A stretch of DNA of 36,926 nucleotides from Welwitschia mirabilis (Eukaryota; Gnetophyta; Gnetopsida; Welwitschiales). The notes below the pieces were generated by a model that ran no database searches, was not told the origin of the DNA, and saw nothing but the letters and a program-made list of their open reading frames with translations. Position numbers and translations under genes: made by a program. The stretch is taken from NCBI GenBank assembly GCA_051453625.1, contig JBOZIK010000001.1:82395022-82431947 (forward strand), in the 5' to 3' direction. This document shows, in pieces, positions 1-11,440 of this stretch (position 1 is the first letter of the stretch; the number at the start of each line of letters is the position of its first letter).

Positions 1-343
1 TTATTTCAGGACTAGGGCTATTATAAATATAATTAATTTTATTTTTGATTAAGAAAGGGGGATTAAATTAAATGTAACCAACTTCAAAATGATTAACAAA
101 ATAGGATTATGATAGATATAATTTACTTCTTGATCATTGATTAATTAAGACAACTATAAATATAATTAATTCTATAATTGTGTATGACTTGAGATGCTTA
201 TGAGATAATTAATTCCATAATTACATTATGGATAAGAATTATCATGAATATAATTAATTTTTTTTCTAAAAATTAACTTTATAATAAACATCATCAAATT
301 TATTTTCAAGTAATTAACATATACATGATTTAAGTTAACCTAG
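1..343. other. AT-rich sequence, probably interior of a gypsy-type element
   Basis: No gene is recognised here. The minus-strand primer-binding site at 344-355 would place the interior of that element on this side, so this stretch is probably its 5' untranslated or gag-proximal part. No reading frame or protein motif supports this directly. Confidence 0.3.
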
Positions 344-355
344 GCTTTGATATCA
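344..355 (-). other. Decayed primer-binding site (tRNA-Met type)
   Basis: The plus strand reads GCTTTGATATCA. This differs from the reverse complement of the common plant primer-binding site TGGTATCAGAGC at two positions, both C to T as read here. Three bases later comes TGTGACATTC, the likely LTR edge. The second candidate at 8453-8464 has the same three-base spacing and a similar LTR start, which makes chance less likely. Confidence 0.55.
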
Positions 356-542
356 TTTTGTGACATTCTAACTTTAATTTCCCTAATTAACTCTCTCTAT
401 ATACATATATCTATATTTAGAAAAAATAATTATTACTTAACTATAGACCCTTTTGGTGTGCATATAATAACGATGTTAAAATTGTATTCTATATTTATTT
501 CTAACTTTGCTTTCATCACATAAAAATCTCTTTTGTAAAGTT

Positions 543-652
543 NNNNNNNNNNNNNNNNNNNNNNNNNNNNNNNNNNNNNNNNNNNNNNNNNNNNNNNNNN
601 NNNNNNNNNNNNNNNNNNNNNNNNNNNNNNNNNNNNNNNNNNNNNNNNNNNN
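543..652. other. Assembly gap (110 N)
   Basis: Run of N inside the putative LTR; no sequence information. Confidence 1.
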
Positions 653-2824
653 TGACCACTCTCTAGATGTGAGTTAATTCTACTTTAGATTCTAAACTAT
701 CCAAACATGGCTGGACTCAACTCCATTAGCTTAGACTTCATCTTAATATACCCCTAATAAGGTGATAGGTGGTATGTGAGGTGGATGCATGCTTACAAGT
801 GACCTCTGCTTTCTTGAAGCATCACAAGATGGTGTAACATAATCCTTTGATACCAAAGGATCAAGATATTAAGTCAAAGCAAGTCCGCGCATGGGTAGGT
901 CAGGATAGTGATGATCAAATCCACTTCTAGAAGGGTTTGAAAATAAAAGTATAATGTAATCCACCTTAGTGATGACATCCAAGTATTGGGATGAATAATT
1001 ATTTATATTATCTTAGTTTAGTTAAATGAATACATCACATGAATATAAGTATATAATATGTAAATATTTAATGGATTGTTTACCTAATAAAAATAATTCT
1101 AATAACCATTGGGTTCATTTTAAGTAAACAATCATACAGAATAAAAATATAATGTATAAGCATCTTTTTATTTTTTTCTATAAAAGAAAATCATAAATTT
1201 ATCAAAGTTTATTAATGAAAATAAATGAAATAAGACATCTCTTTATTTTTTCTACATTATAGTAATTCTTTCAAATAAGACACATTTATACATCTAAGTT
1301 TTATCATAAAAATATGCTTCATTCATGAAACTAAGCCAACTTGAAAATCCCTTTTATTATTACTAAGTGTCTACATAAAATAGAGCTAACTAAAACATGT
1401 GCATATCTTATTAAAAAAAAATATTAATGAAGCTAATTAATTAGGCTATACATCTCTAGAACCATTAAGTAGACATCCCTAATGTTTATGCATGAAAGAA
1501 AAGAATAAGAGCCTAAATTTCAATAAAAAGTATATAAAAAGAGTAGAAAATAAACATAACTTAACTAGAAACCATAAATAATATTAAAAATAATTTGGTA
1601 CTTCCATTAAATAATTTCTATCATTATTAAAATTAATTGCAAATTTTCTTATCTTTTAGAAGACATTATAAGTAAAAATTTATATTTAATTATTTAAAAA
1701 TGTAGGAAAAAAAGACTTGATTTACTTAAACTAGAATCATTTTAATATTCCTAAAAACTAATTTTAATAAGTTTAAATTAACTTAGGTGTATTTTATAGG
1801 CTCAAACTTTTAACTATAAAAATTACCCAAGTTGAAGAATTACTAAACTAATACTCTTCAATAAAATGGCTATAACTTTTATTCTACTTGGAGTTTATTA
1901 ATGAATAAATACTTTTTCAAAAGCTTGTTCAATTCTTTACAATGTGAACTACTCCGTTTATACCTATCATGTTTTAGAATTTCTAAAAACCAAAACATTT
2001 TGCTTGTTATTTTTTGCTTATAAATTATGAGATATTTTTATAAAATAAATTTTAAAAATTATTTTATCTATAGAAAAATTTTAATTTTATGACTTATAAC
2101 TTCTTAATAATTCTAGACCTACCAAAAAAAAAATTTCATAAAATTTACTTAGTATTAAATGAGTTATAACTTTCTTAATTTGCTTGACTTAAAAAGAATA
2201 AACAGTAAACTTTAGGTAAACTAAGTCTGAGAGGAATCATAATAGTTTATAGAAATAAAATTAATTAATGAATATAAATTTGTATTATAAATAAATAAAC
2301 ATAATTATAAGTACTATAAAATTATAATAAATAATACATCAATACCGTGAGCCTTAGGATTTTCCTGAGAAAGAGTGCCTAGCCTAAATAGATTCTTGAG
2401 GATCAGACTCATTTACCCTAATAAGGCTCTAATGAAAATATGATATAAAATGCATTTAAATAATAACATAATGCAATACAACATGAGTACTCAAAATTGT
2501 AGTGAACCCCTTGGTCACTTGGCCAAAACATCCATTAGACACATAGAAGCTAAGCATGTTAAGAGTTCCCTCAACTCTCTCCCTTATCTTAGTCTACGCA
2601 AATGGGAGGAAAAAAAATATATTTATAACCATTAGTAACTATATCAACTAAGTATGTAAATAGATCCCCTAAATATCTCCCTTATCTTAGTATCAGCCAA
2701 TAAAAGGGAAAAACGCAAATTATATGTATAGGTTTAATGCAAGAAATGAAACTAAAATGGTCATAAAAGAAGAACCTACTTGGAGGGAAGAAGATTGATT
2801 ATTCTTGAAGAATATTAAGGAAGT

Positions 2825-2915
2825 GCTAAGCTATAAGATCTTATCTTCAAGCTTTCAAGCTCCAAGTTCTAAGCTCTAAGCTCCTAGATCCAAGCTCCAA
2901 GCTTCAACTCCACAC
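2825..2915. repeat. Short tandem tract of AAGCTCC/CTAAGCT units
   Basis: About ten imperfect 7-8 base units with core AAGCT follow one another. The tract lies just downstream of the minus-strand TATA box, so it would form the first part of the LTR transcript leader. On the minus strand it reads as repeats of AGCTTGGAG and AGCTTAGAG. Confidence 0.7.
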
Positions 2916-2984
2916 TCAAGAAAAATAAGGATTGAGAAGAAAATTTGGTAGCATAAACTTGCTTTATGAATACTAGTTTAAGAA

Positions 2985-3530
2985 GAAGGGAGAGGGATCT
3001 ATTTATAGATAGATGGTATACTAAAGGTTCTTCATATAATTGGTTAAAGACCATCTACATTATTTTACTCATAAGATAAAGAAATCTCTTTTACTTGATA
3101 AGATTGATCAATAAGAAGTTGAATGGACTTCTGTAAAAGTGACATTAACATGTATGACAATGGTAAGATTGATCAATGACAAGTTGGATATACTTTATGT
3201 AAAAGTGATTTGAACATGTGAATGAAAATAATAAGATTAATTAATGATAAGTTGGATAAGCCTTATAGAAGTGACATTGATAAGATTAATCAATGAGAAC
3301 TTATAATAACTTGTGTAAAAGATGAAAGCGATATATAAATGACAAAAGGAATATTATTTATGACTCATGCACCTAATTTAAATGAGTAACCTTCTTGCTT
3401 AAATTAATAAGCTCATAATTAATCCAAAACATATTCAAAATGCATTGGAAGAACAAATGCACTGATTTCAAAATTGTTATGTGATAGAAAAATAATATTT
3501 TGTGCATAAAGTAACTCCACAAAGATTGAT
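2985..3530. repeat. Duplicated U3/promoter segment, copy 1
   Basis: This segment carries the TATA box and upstream sequence of the LTR. It recurs at 3751-4323 with scattered substitutions and small indels; both copies share the 14-base ATAGATAGATGGTA and the ATAATTGGTTAAAGACCATCTA stretch. The copies are direct repeats separated by unique sequence and a 100-N gap. Confidence 0.75.
2998..3008 (-). promoter_or_regulatory. TATA box of the gypsy-type LTR
   Basis: The minus strand reads CTATAAATAGA, a good match to the plant TATA consensus. It is followed on the minus strand by a pyrimidine-rich stretch and the short-repeat leader at 2825-2915. Its position in the LTR fits a U3 promoter. Whether it is active cannot be judged. 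Confidence 0.5.
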
Positions 3531-3650
3531 AAGGATAAAAGTCATAGTATAATAAATTCTACTCATTTATTCATTTTAATTTATGGATAAGAGTGCATGT
3601 CCTTATTCACATGTTTACACTCTTTATGATCTATCATATCAACAACACAA

Positions 3651-3750
3651 NNNNNNNNNNNNNNNNNNNNNNNNNNNNNNNNNNNNNNNNNNNNNNNNNN
3701 NNNNNNNNNNNNNNNNNNNNNNNNNNNNNNNNNNNNNNNNNNNNNNNNNN
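3651..3750. other. Assembly gap (100 N, probably unknown size)
   Basis: Exactly 100 N between two copies of a repeated segment, a typical place for an assembly break. Confidence 1.
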
Positions 3751-4323
3751 AAGGAAGAGGTCTCTGTTTATAGATAGATGGTATACTAAAGGTTCTTGAT
3801 ATAATTGGTTAAAGACCATCTAAATTAGTTTACCTACAAGATAAGAAAAGATCTTTTACTTGATAAGATTGATTAATGATAAGTTAAATGGACTTGTATT
3901 AAAGGAACACTGACATGTATAACAATGACACATTAGATAGACTTTATGTAAAAGTGATTTAAACATGTGAATGACAATGATAAGATTGATTAATGACAAG
4001 TTGAATGAGATTGTGTAGAAGTGACATTGATAAGATTAATCAATGAGAAGTTATAAAATCTTGTATAAGAGGTAAAAGTGATGTATTATTAACAAAAGGA
4101 ATCTTATTTATAACTCATGCACCTAATTTGGATGAGTAATCTTATTACTTTAATTAACAAGATTAATCACATACATCATTTTTATATGCTATTTACTTCT
4201 TAATCTGCCATAGGCTCATAATTAATCTAAATCATATTTAAAATGCATTAAGTGAATAAAGGCACTAATTCCAAAATTGTCATGTGACACACTAAGAAAA
4301 ATAATATTTTATACTAAAGTACT
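3751..4323. repeat. Duplicated U3/promoter segment, copy 2
   Basis: Direct repeat of 2985-3530. The TATA region is degraded here (minus strand CTATAAACAGAG at 3763-3774). Both sides are cut by N gaps, so the true extent is unknown. It may be a tandem duplication within U3, part of a second insertion, or an unmerged haplotype. Confidence 0.7.
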
Positions 4324-4940
4324 NNNNNNNNNNNNNNNNNNNNNNNNNNNNNNNNNNNNNNNNNNNNNNNNNNNNNNNNNNNNNNNNNNNNNNNNNNNNN
4401 NNNNNNNNNNNNNNNNNNNNNNNNNNNNNNNNNNNNNNNNNNNNNNNNNNNNNNNNNNNNNNNNNNNNNNNNNNNNNNNNNNNNNNNNNNNNNNNNNNNN
4501 NNNNNNNNNNNNNNNNNNNNNNNNNNNNNNNNNNNNNNNNNNNNNNNNNNNNNNNNNNNNNNNNNNNNNNNNNNNNNNNNNNNNNNNNNNNNNNNNNNNN
4601 NNNNNNNNNNNNNNNNNNNNNNNNNNNNNNNNNNNNNNNNNNNNNNNNNNNNNNNNNNNNNNNNNNNNNNNNNNNNNNNNNNNNNNNNNNNNNNNNNNNN
4701 NNNNNNNNNNNNNNNNNNNNNNNNNNNNNNNNNNNNNNNNNNNNNNNNNNNNNNNNNNNNNNNNNNNNNNNNNNNNNNNNNNNNNNNNNNNNNNNNNNNN
4801 NNNNNNNNNNNNNNNNNNNNNNNNNNNNNNNNNNNNNNNNNNNNNNNNNNNNNNNNNNNNNNNNNNNNNNNNNNNNNNNNNNNNNNNNNNNNNNNNNNNN
4901 NNNNNNNNNNNNNNNNNNNNNNNNNNNNNNNNNNNNNNNN
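4324..4940. other. Assembly gap (617 N)
   Basis: Run of N; reading frames that cross it are meaningless. Confidence 1.
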
Positions 4941-6948
4941 TCATAATGGATTGTAAGAAAATGTCATAATTAAATGTAAGAAATTATCATAGTTGAACAT
5001 AGTACTCTTACTTATTACTCTTTTGCTTTTACCAAGTAATTTTAGTTTCTTTTAAAACTTGAATAAGACACATAAAAAAATGATTAAAATAAATATATCA
5101 CATTCTCCTTTTTTTGTAGACATTATTTTACATCTTCATATGGATTTTTTTTAATTTAACTATTTAACCATGAAAAATGACTTGCCTAATTATGAATAGG
5201 TTTATTTAGTATTAAAATTCTTATAATCATTATTATAACTTAAAATAATAAATTTCTTAAAAGTAAGATTAAATAAGTAAGTAACCTTATGAGTATTTAT
5301 AATGATTGACATACAATGCATGATTGATTATAGGACTATACATAAATTCTCATTAGAATAAAAAGGGATTTTGATTAAAATTTATATCAAAATGTATTAC
5401 ACAATTTAGAAAGTCTATTAATTAAAGCTTACAAAATGTGGGTTATAATACTATGTCTATAAAAGCAATGATTACTTTTAATCTTTGATTTTTTATCTAG
5501 TTTTATTCCAATCACATCATAATGTAGTGCATCTGTGTTTCCTCATTTAAGATGCATTTTCAATCTTTCTAGAATAGCTATCATTCACACGATAATGGTT
5601 TCTAAGATTTAACCTTACTACAATAGTGCTTTTTATATTCAATGACTAGAGTAAATAAGAATTACCATTTTGTAAGCATCTAAAGGATGATTAAATATGT
5701 TTATAAATAATGTTACATTCTAATAACATTAGCAGAAAGATATAGAACATACTTTTCAATAGAATATATACTTCTAAAAATGGTTTACCCTCCACTAAGC
5801 CTTTCTAATATCATGGCATATGTCACATCTGAATATATGTTGGAAAGAAGTAAATTTCAAAGAAGAGCTCTTAATATCTCTTGAAATCTCTTATTTATTA
5901 CTCTACATCCATCATAACCCTTTAATATATACTTTTTTCATAGAACAAATAACATTCATTAACAATAATCTAGACTCTATAACTAATAATTTATTTGAAT
6001 TATGATAAAAGCTATATAATGTAATGCATTTACATTATCATGCTATATCTAAAGTCAAAGATCTGATGTGGAAGTGAAAAGTTCTAGAAGAAAGAAAGAC
6101 TAGAAAGAAATTAGTGGTATCTTAACTAGTCTAGTTGATCTTGCTCAAAATTTGATACTCCCTAAATCTTCCCTCTTTCATTTTTCAATTTGAAAAGAAG
6201 CAATGAAAAAAAAACTTTTATTTAAAGAAATGCTTCTTCTAGGGATCAGATTCTAACATTATGTTAGCTAATACCATAGTATCATCTTGATTGCTTTACC
6301 AAACCTTCACTTTTTGTATTAGTGTCTGCACTTGTAATATGTATGTTCCAAGTAGAACCCTAATTTTCCTTACACTAATCCCAAGGATATTAAAAGGATT
6401 ATGATTTTTGTTTCCCCTATTTAAAAGAAACTATGAGAATTATGAGGAATTCAAAGGACATAGAATATAGTTCATAGCCAAATGATTGCTTACTAATTAA
6501 ATAAAAAGGATTTAATCTTATTGATCCTTTAACAAGATTATCTTTCAAAAGATCAACAAAGAAATTATTCATAACTAAAATCTTAAAAAAAAAACACCTG
6601 TAAAATGATAAAGACATAAAAAAAAAGGCATTTGCATAGATCAAGGAGTCCAATTTTCAAGATTAAGTAGTCCAAAATCCAAGTAGAGTGCTTTTGAATA
6701 TCATTTATAAAAAGGAATACCTCTTAATCGTATTAAAATTTGTTATGTCTATGGGAATATCAAATAATAAAGAGTTCATAGAGTTAATAGCATATTTCTT
6801 TGAATGAAATAAATAAAGAAGAAAGTGGAAAATGTGCTATGAAAATTTTTGTAAGAGCTCATATACACTGAGAAAAGAATAAAGCTTGAATGTTATGTAT
6901 TAAATGTGAATTTTTATTTCATAGTCTTATAAATGAAATGAAAATAGC
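4941..6948. other. AT-rich sequence without recognisable genes
   Basis: I read both strands and found no family I can name. Short open frames at 5820-6005 (plus) and 6417-6653 (minus) are low-complexity and give no family motif. The region lies downstream of the minus-strand chromodomain at 6949-7110, so it may hold the 3' untranslated part and a 3' LTR of that element, but I could not align it to the LTR at 8468. Confidence 0.5.
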
Positions 6949-7110
6949 ATATTCATCTATGAAAGTCTTAATATCCTGGTAAGGCTTCCACGAATTACCC
7001 TTCTTTAGATAATTCTTCCACTTAACAAGATACCCTCTTTTTACCTTCATATCTCCACACTTAACACAAATGAATTTGATTCCATAAATTTCTTTATCAA
7101 ATATAGCGTT
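6949..7110 (-). pseudogene. Chromodomain fragment of a chromovirus (Ty3/gypsy) polyprotein
   Basis: A 54-codon stop-free minus-strand stretch ends in a clear chromodomain signature: GYLVKWKNY, then a spacer, then SWKPYQDI and TFIDEY. Chromodomains have the pattern Y-L-V-K-W-K-G-(acidic loop)-T-W-E-P-x-x-x-L/I. The aromatic and tryptophan positions are kept, while the usual acidic residues are replaced by lysines (NYLKKGNSWKP). In chromoviruses this domain closes the integrase and helps target insertion to chromatin. I see no integrase core, RT or gag between it and the primer-binding site about 1.3 kb upstream, so the element appears deleted or rearranged. A host chromodomain gene is less likely given the setting. 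Confidence 0.6.
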
Positions 7111-8452
7111 AATTCAAGGACCTTCTTACTGTTCTTTGGTGAAAAACATCAATATTACCACTCGTATTATTTATTTAAGGGTTAGAATACTACTAAATAT
7201 CAAAGGCTTTGAATTTGTAAGGGATAATAAAGGTATGAAGAGATTTATTTATTCATCTTCATCTTTGTCTTTCAGGAAAAAGAACAAAAGTTTTGGAAGA
7301 GTAGAATTTGGATCTCTAGAAGAAGGTAATAGAAATGGTAGAAAGGGTTTGGAAATTAAGATTTGATGCTCAAATTTAACTTCTAGTTTTGTTTTAGTTA
7401 AACAAGGCTTCCATAGAAGATTTTCTTTCTTCTAGACTTGACAATAATTTCTCTAAACTAGTTTAGTAGATTTCTTTACATTGCTCAAAATTCCTTTTTT
7501 GAAACTAAATCATCTTATGCTTCTCATTTTTTAAGTTTGTTAAATTGATTTAAGTATTTATAGTATCTTTCTTGGGACTTTTTGATTTAGTGAAGAACAA
7601 TATTTAATTACATCAAAGAAATGTATAGGTCTTTCGATTTTGCATTAGGTCTTGATAATGAGATTCCTTGATATTCCTCTTATGCCTTCTAACTTATGTT
7701 CCAAATAAAAATTGGTTTGAAATCATGAAAACAACTTTTAAAATTGTCCTTTTTTTTCATTTTTTGAATGAAACCTAGGGAAATGTTTTTACCTCCTTTT
7801 TATATACTACAGAGTACACAACGAGTCAGCTTGACTTCTAAAATTATAAGAAGTAGTATTATTACTTCTATTGGTCTTCTTTAAGTCCACTACTTCCATT
7901 TTTCAAAATAAGAAATTGTTTGTGCTTGTCTAAAAGTTTTAAACCTATGAGTAGGATTGTCTCCTATGGTGCCTTTTAGCATGCTTAAATCATGCTCTCT
8001 GTGTTTGGTTTATGTTTCAAAAATGATGGTGTCTCTTAATTAATATGTGAGACATTTCTTTTATTTAACATCTCTATTGGAAAGTGTGGTATTAAGCGAG
8101 GAGAAAAATCAAAGGAAACAGTGTGGATTCGAATCTATACGCTCCAATGATTAAGATCTAATAAGTTACTAAGAATAATGACATCTGTACACCACATGTG
8201 GATTCCCTTTTTGATAATGGCTAAGTCTGTTACTATTTCTAAAACAACTACTACAGCATCATGTACCTTTTTTATTTTTATTTTTATTTTTATTTATTTA
8301 TTTTTTATGTTTTTCCCTTTTAATTTTCCTACTTTCCAAAGCTATGGTTATTTAGACCTACCTCCATAGATATATTCTCATGTAAGTAATTATTCCTAGT
8401 GAAACCATCACTTAAGAAATTGCAATCATTCCTAGTGAAATTGTAACCTAGT
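7111..8452. other. Probable interior of the chromovirus remnant, no domain recognised
   Basis: This interval lies between the primer-binding site at 8453 and the chromodomain. A complete element would have gag and pol here, several kilobases in all; only 1.3 kb is present. Minus-strand translations are broken by stops and show no zinc knuckle, protease or RT motif. The plus-strand frame at 7136-7366 is not recognised. Confidence 0.4.
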
Positions 8453-8464
8453 GCTCTGATATTA
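8453..8464 (-). other. Decayed primer-binding site (tRNA-Met type)
   Basis: The plus strand reads GCTCTGATATTA against the expected GCTCTGATACCA: two C to T changes, ten of twelve bases kept. Three bases later the LTR starts with TGTAACATTC. It marks the 5' LTR junction of a minus-strand element whose interior lies to the left. Confidence 0.65.
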
Positions 8465-9604
8465 ATTTGTAACATTCATATATCTAACTTTAAAATTTAC
8501 AAACATTACTTATTTACCAAAGATTTAAGTCATCATCCTTCCCCTCTATCATATGCATTAATTATGAAATAATCCATTATTTTAATAGAAAATTCAGCAC
8601 ATGAGGATCCTTAATTTTAATTCCCTCTAACAAATTCATTGAATTAAAATATTGAAATAACTGTAAGAGGAGAAAAACACACACATAATACCTCTAATAT
8701 AACTCTTAACTCTTCTAGCTTCTAAATTTCTTAATTATTTTAAATATATTATCCCTTTTATAATTTCCAAGGGTATAAGCTATTCTTTCTTGTTAATTAA
8801 GTTACTAATTAATGACCATTAGTTTTGCATTTAAAGGCATAACTCCAAAATTTAATTTTTATAATTAGACTATAAATTTTTTAAGGAGATATTGTAATGA
8901 TGCCAAAAAAATAAATTGTGCAACTCCATACTTTATTGAGTGATAACTCAAAAAAAGATGTTAATAAATTAGCATTTAATATATGCTTAAGGTAAATATA
9001 TTACTAAAGAGTTTAAGTTCTCAATATAATATTCAAGAAATGCATAAGAAAATATGTGATCCAATTCTATAAATCATTCAATAATATGTTCCAAGAAAAG
9101 ATATTCATTATCCATCATTCAAGCACTAAAACACTAAGGAATTCCATAAAACTTACAAGAGACACATATAATAAAAATGGAATTAATCTATCAACCTTCA
9201 CTTATATAATGGTATATCCTTTAAGAAAAGTACACAATACCTTTAAATCATAATCATTTAAACTCTAAAAATTTCGGATTAATGAAGAGTAACAAGTTTC
9301 ATTCTGTAATAATTTTCCAACAAGATTAGAATAGTAACCCATCTCTTATTTATGCCTTATTTAGTAGTCATACTCTAGTTTTTCCACCTATCACATAAGG
9401 GATATGGAATAAGAACTATGAAAATTTCATAGCTCCTAGTATGATCCAGACAAGGCAAGGTAAGATAAGGATTTTCAAACATTAGAATAGTAAGGACAAA
9501 AATAAGAACTTCAAGAGACAAGATGTAACACAAGAATAATGATCTTATGGTTATGAAGTGAGAATAATCGATTGTAAGCTTATATATATTTTAATCACTT
9601 CACT

Positions 9605-9905
9605 ACCTCATTTGGTGATCTATGAAGCCCACTACCTTGTTCAGTGATCTGTGATTCTCATATAATGTTTTTCATATTTTACTCACTTCACTACCTCATT
9701 TGGCAATTTTTGAAGTCCACTGCCTCATTTGGTAATCTATGGTTCTCATATAATATTTTTCACATTTCATTACTTCACTACCTCATTTGTCAATCTATGA
9801 AGCATACTACCTTATTCGATAGTCCATGGTTAATATATCATTTTCGCTACCTCATTCAACGATTTATAGTATTCTTACCTTCCACTTCCTCATTTGGTAA
9901 TCTAT
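9605..9905. repeat. Imperfect tandem repeat, core CTACCTCATTTGGTAATCTATG
   Basis: About eight to nine copies of a 22-24 base core (variants of CTACCTCATTTGG followed by AATCTATG) occur here. They are grouped in larger units of roughly 120 bases that also include a TTCTCATATAATRTTTTTCA stretch. Divergence between units is high, so the array is old. It lies in the R-U5 part of the putative LTR. Confidence 0.8.
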
Positions 9906-10323
9906 GGAATATACATAACCATAAGTTCTTAAGAAATCATGACATTAAGAGAAGTAGGAGGAATAATAATGAATCATTAACTCACAATAAGAATAACTTG
10001 CATTTATATTATCAAAGACATTAAGTATTAGAAAATAGTAGCAGTTAAGATTTAAAAAAAAGATTGAATCTACTTAGTTATTAAAATCATACATGTATAT
10101 ATTAAATTCACAAGAAAATAGATACAACAAATACAATAATGCTTACATACAAAAAGGGACCAAGAAGAAAGTAAGAAGAAATAAAATCATACCCATATCT
10201 AATCATAGTGTTTGAGGACTTCAAAGTTCTTTCAAGGTTCCAAATCTGCTAGACTTCTTAAGCTCTAAGATTCAAAAGTAAAGTCTTTTTGGAAAATAAG
10301 CCTAACTTAAGGGAAGGGTAATC

Positions 10324-10335
10324 TTATTTATAATA
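10324..10335 (-). promoter_or_regulatory. TATA-like site of the gypsy-type LTR
   Basis: The minus strand reads ATTATAAATAAG and is followed downstream by a leader containing CTTAGAGCTTAAG, reminiscent of the leader below the TATA box at 2998. The assignment rests on position and sequence only. Confidence 0.35.
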
Positions 10336-11004
10336 AAAGAATGTGGGTAAAGTGAAAAGACTTAAAAATACAAAAGAACACATCATGAGCCAATGGTAAT
10401 GGTGGGGGTTTTATAACACCTCATCAAAGCTTTCTTGTTCATTAGGAACTTTAATAATATTTTAAAAAAGTATTTTCTATTATATCAATTTTAATCATAA
10501 TAATGGAGAAAATAAATACGCTTTCACATAAAAACATCTAATCATGCAAAAATTCTAGGAAGGTGCAACAATCATAATAAGTAAATAATATAATTATAAC
10601 TATGAGGAACATTTTTAAAAATTACAAAGTATCTTTACAAAGATAAAAGGGACTCAAAGCATAATCTTTAATGTAATAACACCTCCATAACATAACATTT
10701 ATATTAGCTGAAAATTTAAAAATAAAATAAGGTGTAATAATTTCATAACTAAAAATAATATTAATACAATCCATTAATTTATCAACTATCGAAACCACTA
10801 ACTTTGCCATTCAAGATCTTAATTACTAAGAATTATAATAATAAAATAATATTATAGCTAATAGAACATGAATAAATTTTAAGCACAAAATTTTCTATAA
10901 TATAAATACAAATATGTACATTAGCTTATAGACTCTATAATAACAAAATTATTTTAATTTAGTTTTTAAGTAAATCCTTTAATCTTAAAATTCTAAACAT
11001 GACA

Positions 11005-11440
11005 TAGTCATCTCTGGATGTTGTCCAAATGACATGATGAATGAGATCTTCTATTACTTATGTTATTCTACTATTAGTCATTCTTTGGTGTCATCTAAAT
11101 AATAGGGTGGATGACACCTTTAACTACTAATAACAATCAGTTATGTCATGTTCTTTCATCTCTGTTAAATTCCATTAAAGAGGATTGTCATTTGGGATGT
11201 CATCTAGATGATCATATATGGATGATAAGTCCTATTGTTAAAAATTGTTCTTTTTTGATGCTTATATAATTATTGTCATCCTTTTGGCATCCTCTAAACG
11301 ATGAGGTTGACAATGCTACAGTAACGTTTTAGTATAATAACTACTATAGTAACTCTCCTATAGTATTGTCATCCTATAGGTCCATCTAGGCTACAAGGTG
11401 GATGATGCTATAGTAACCTACTACAATGCCTCTACTACAA
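11005..11440. repeat. Degenerate array of TCATCTAGATGA and CTATAGTAAC motifs, copy 1
   Basis: Repeated variants of GTCATCTAGATGATAGGGTGGATGAC (itself palindromic around CTAG) alternate with CTACAGTAAC/CTATAGTAAC units. The same order is kept in the paralogous block at 26154-26620. No coding potential is seen. Confidence 0.65.

Larger units (their letters stand above)
359..3650 (-). mobile_element. LTR of a minus-strand Ty3/gypsy-type retrotransposon (right end uncertain)
   Basis: The left edge is set by TGTGACATTC next to the primer-binding site, making this the 5' LTR of a minus-strand element. A TATA box at 2998-3008 faces left, and the transcript leader below it is a short-repeat tract. 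This fits U3 on the right and R-U5 on the left. No terminal CA partner was found on the right because N gaps interrupt, so the end coordinate is only the gap border. The length would be over 3 kb, long but within the range of chromovirus LTRs. No protein-coding gene is recognised inside; short frames such as 2450-2635 look like chance. Confidence 0.45.
8468..11004 (-). mobile_element. LTR of the second minus-strand Ty3/gypsy-type element (right end uncertain)
   Basis: The left edge is TGTAACATTC beside the primer-binding site. The interval contains a tandem-repeat block (9605-9905) and a minus-strand TATA-like site near 10330, giving the same order as in the LTR at 359. The right end is placed only because an unrelated repeat shared with 26154 begins near 11005; no terminal CA was confirmed. 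Frames within it (9056-9253, 9644-10024, 10622-10810) show no family features, and the second is simply the tandem repeat read as protein. Confidence 0.5.

Noticed and set aside
844-855. CCTTTGATACCA, a third primer-binding-site-like match
   Set aside because: Not followed by a TGT LTR start at the spacing seen in the two accepted sites, and it lies inside the putative LTR.
2450-2635. 61-codon plus-strand frame
   Set aside because: No motif or family likeness; chance frame in LTR sequence.
7136-7366. 76-codon plus-strand frame with Lys/Ser-rich composition
   Set aside because: Opposite to the element orientation and lacking any recognisable domain.
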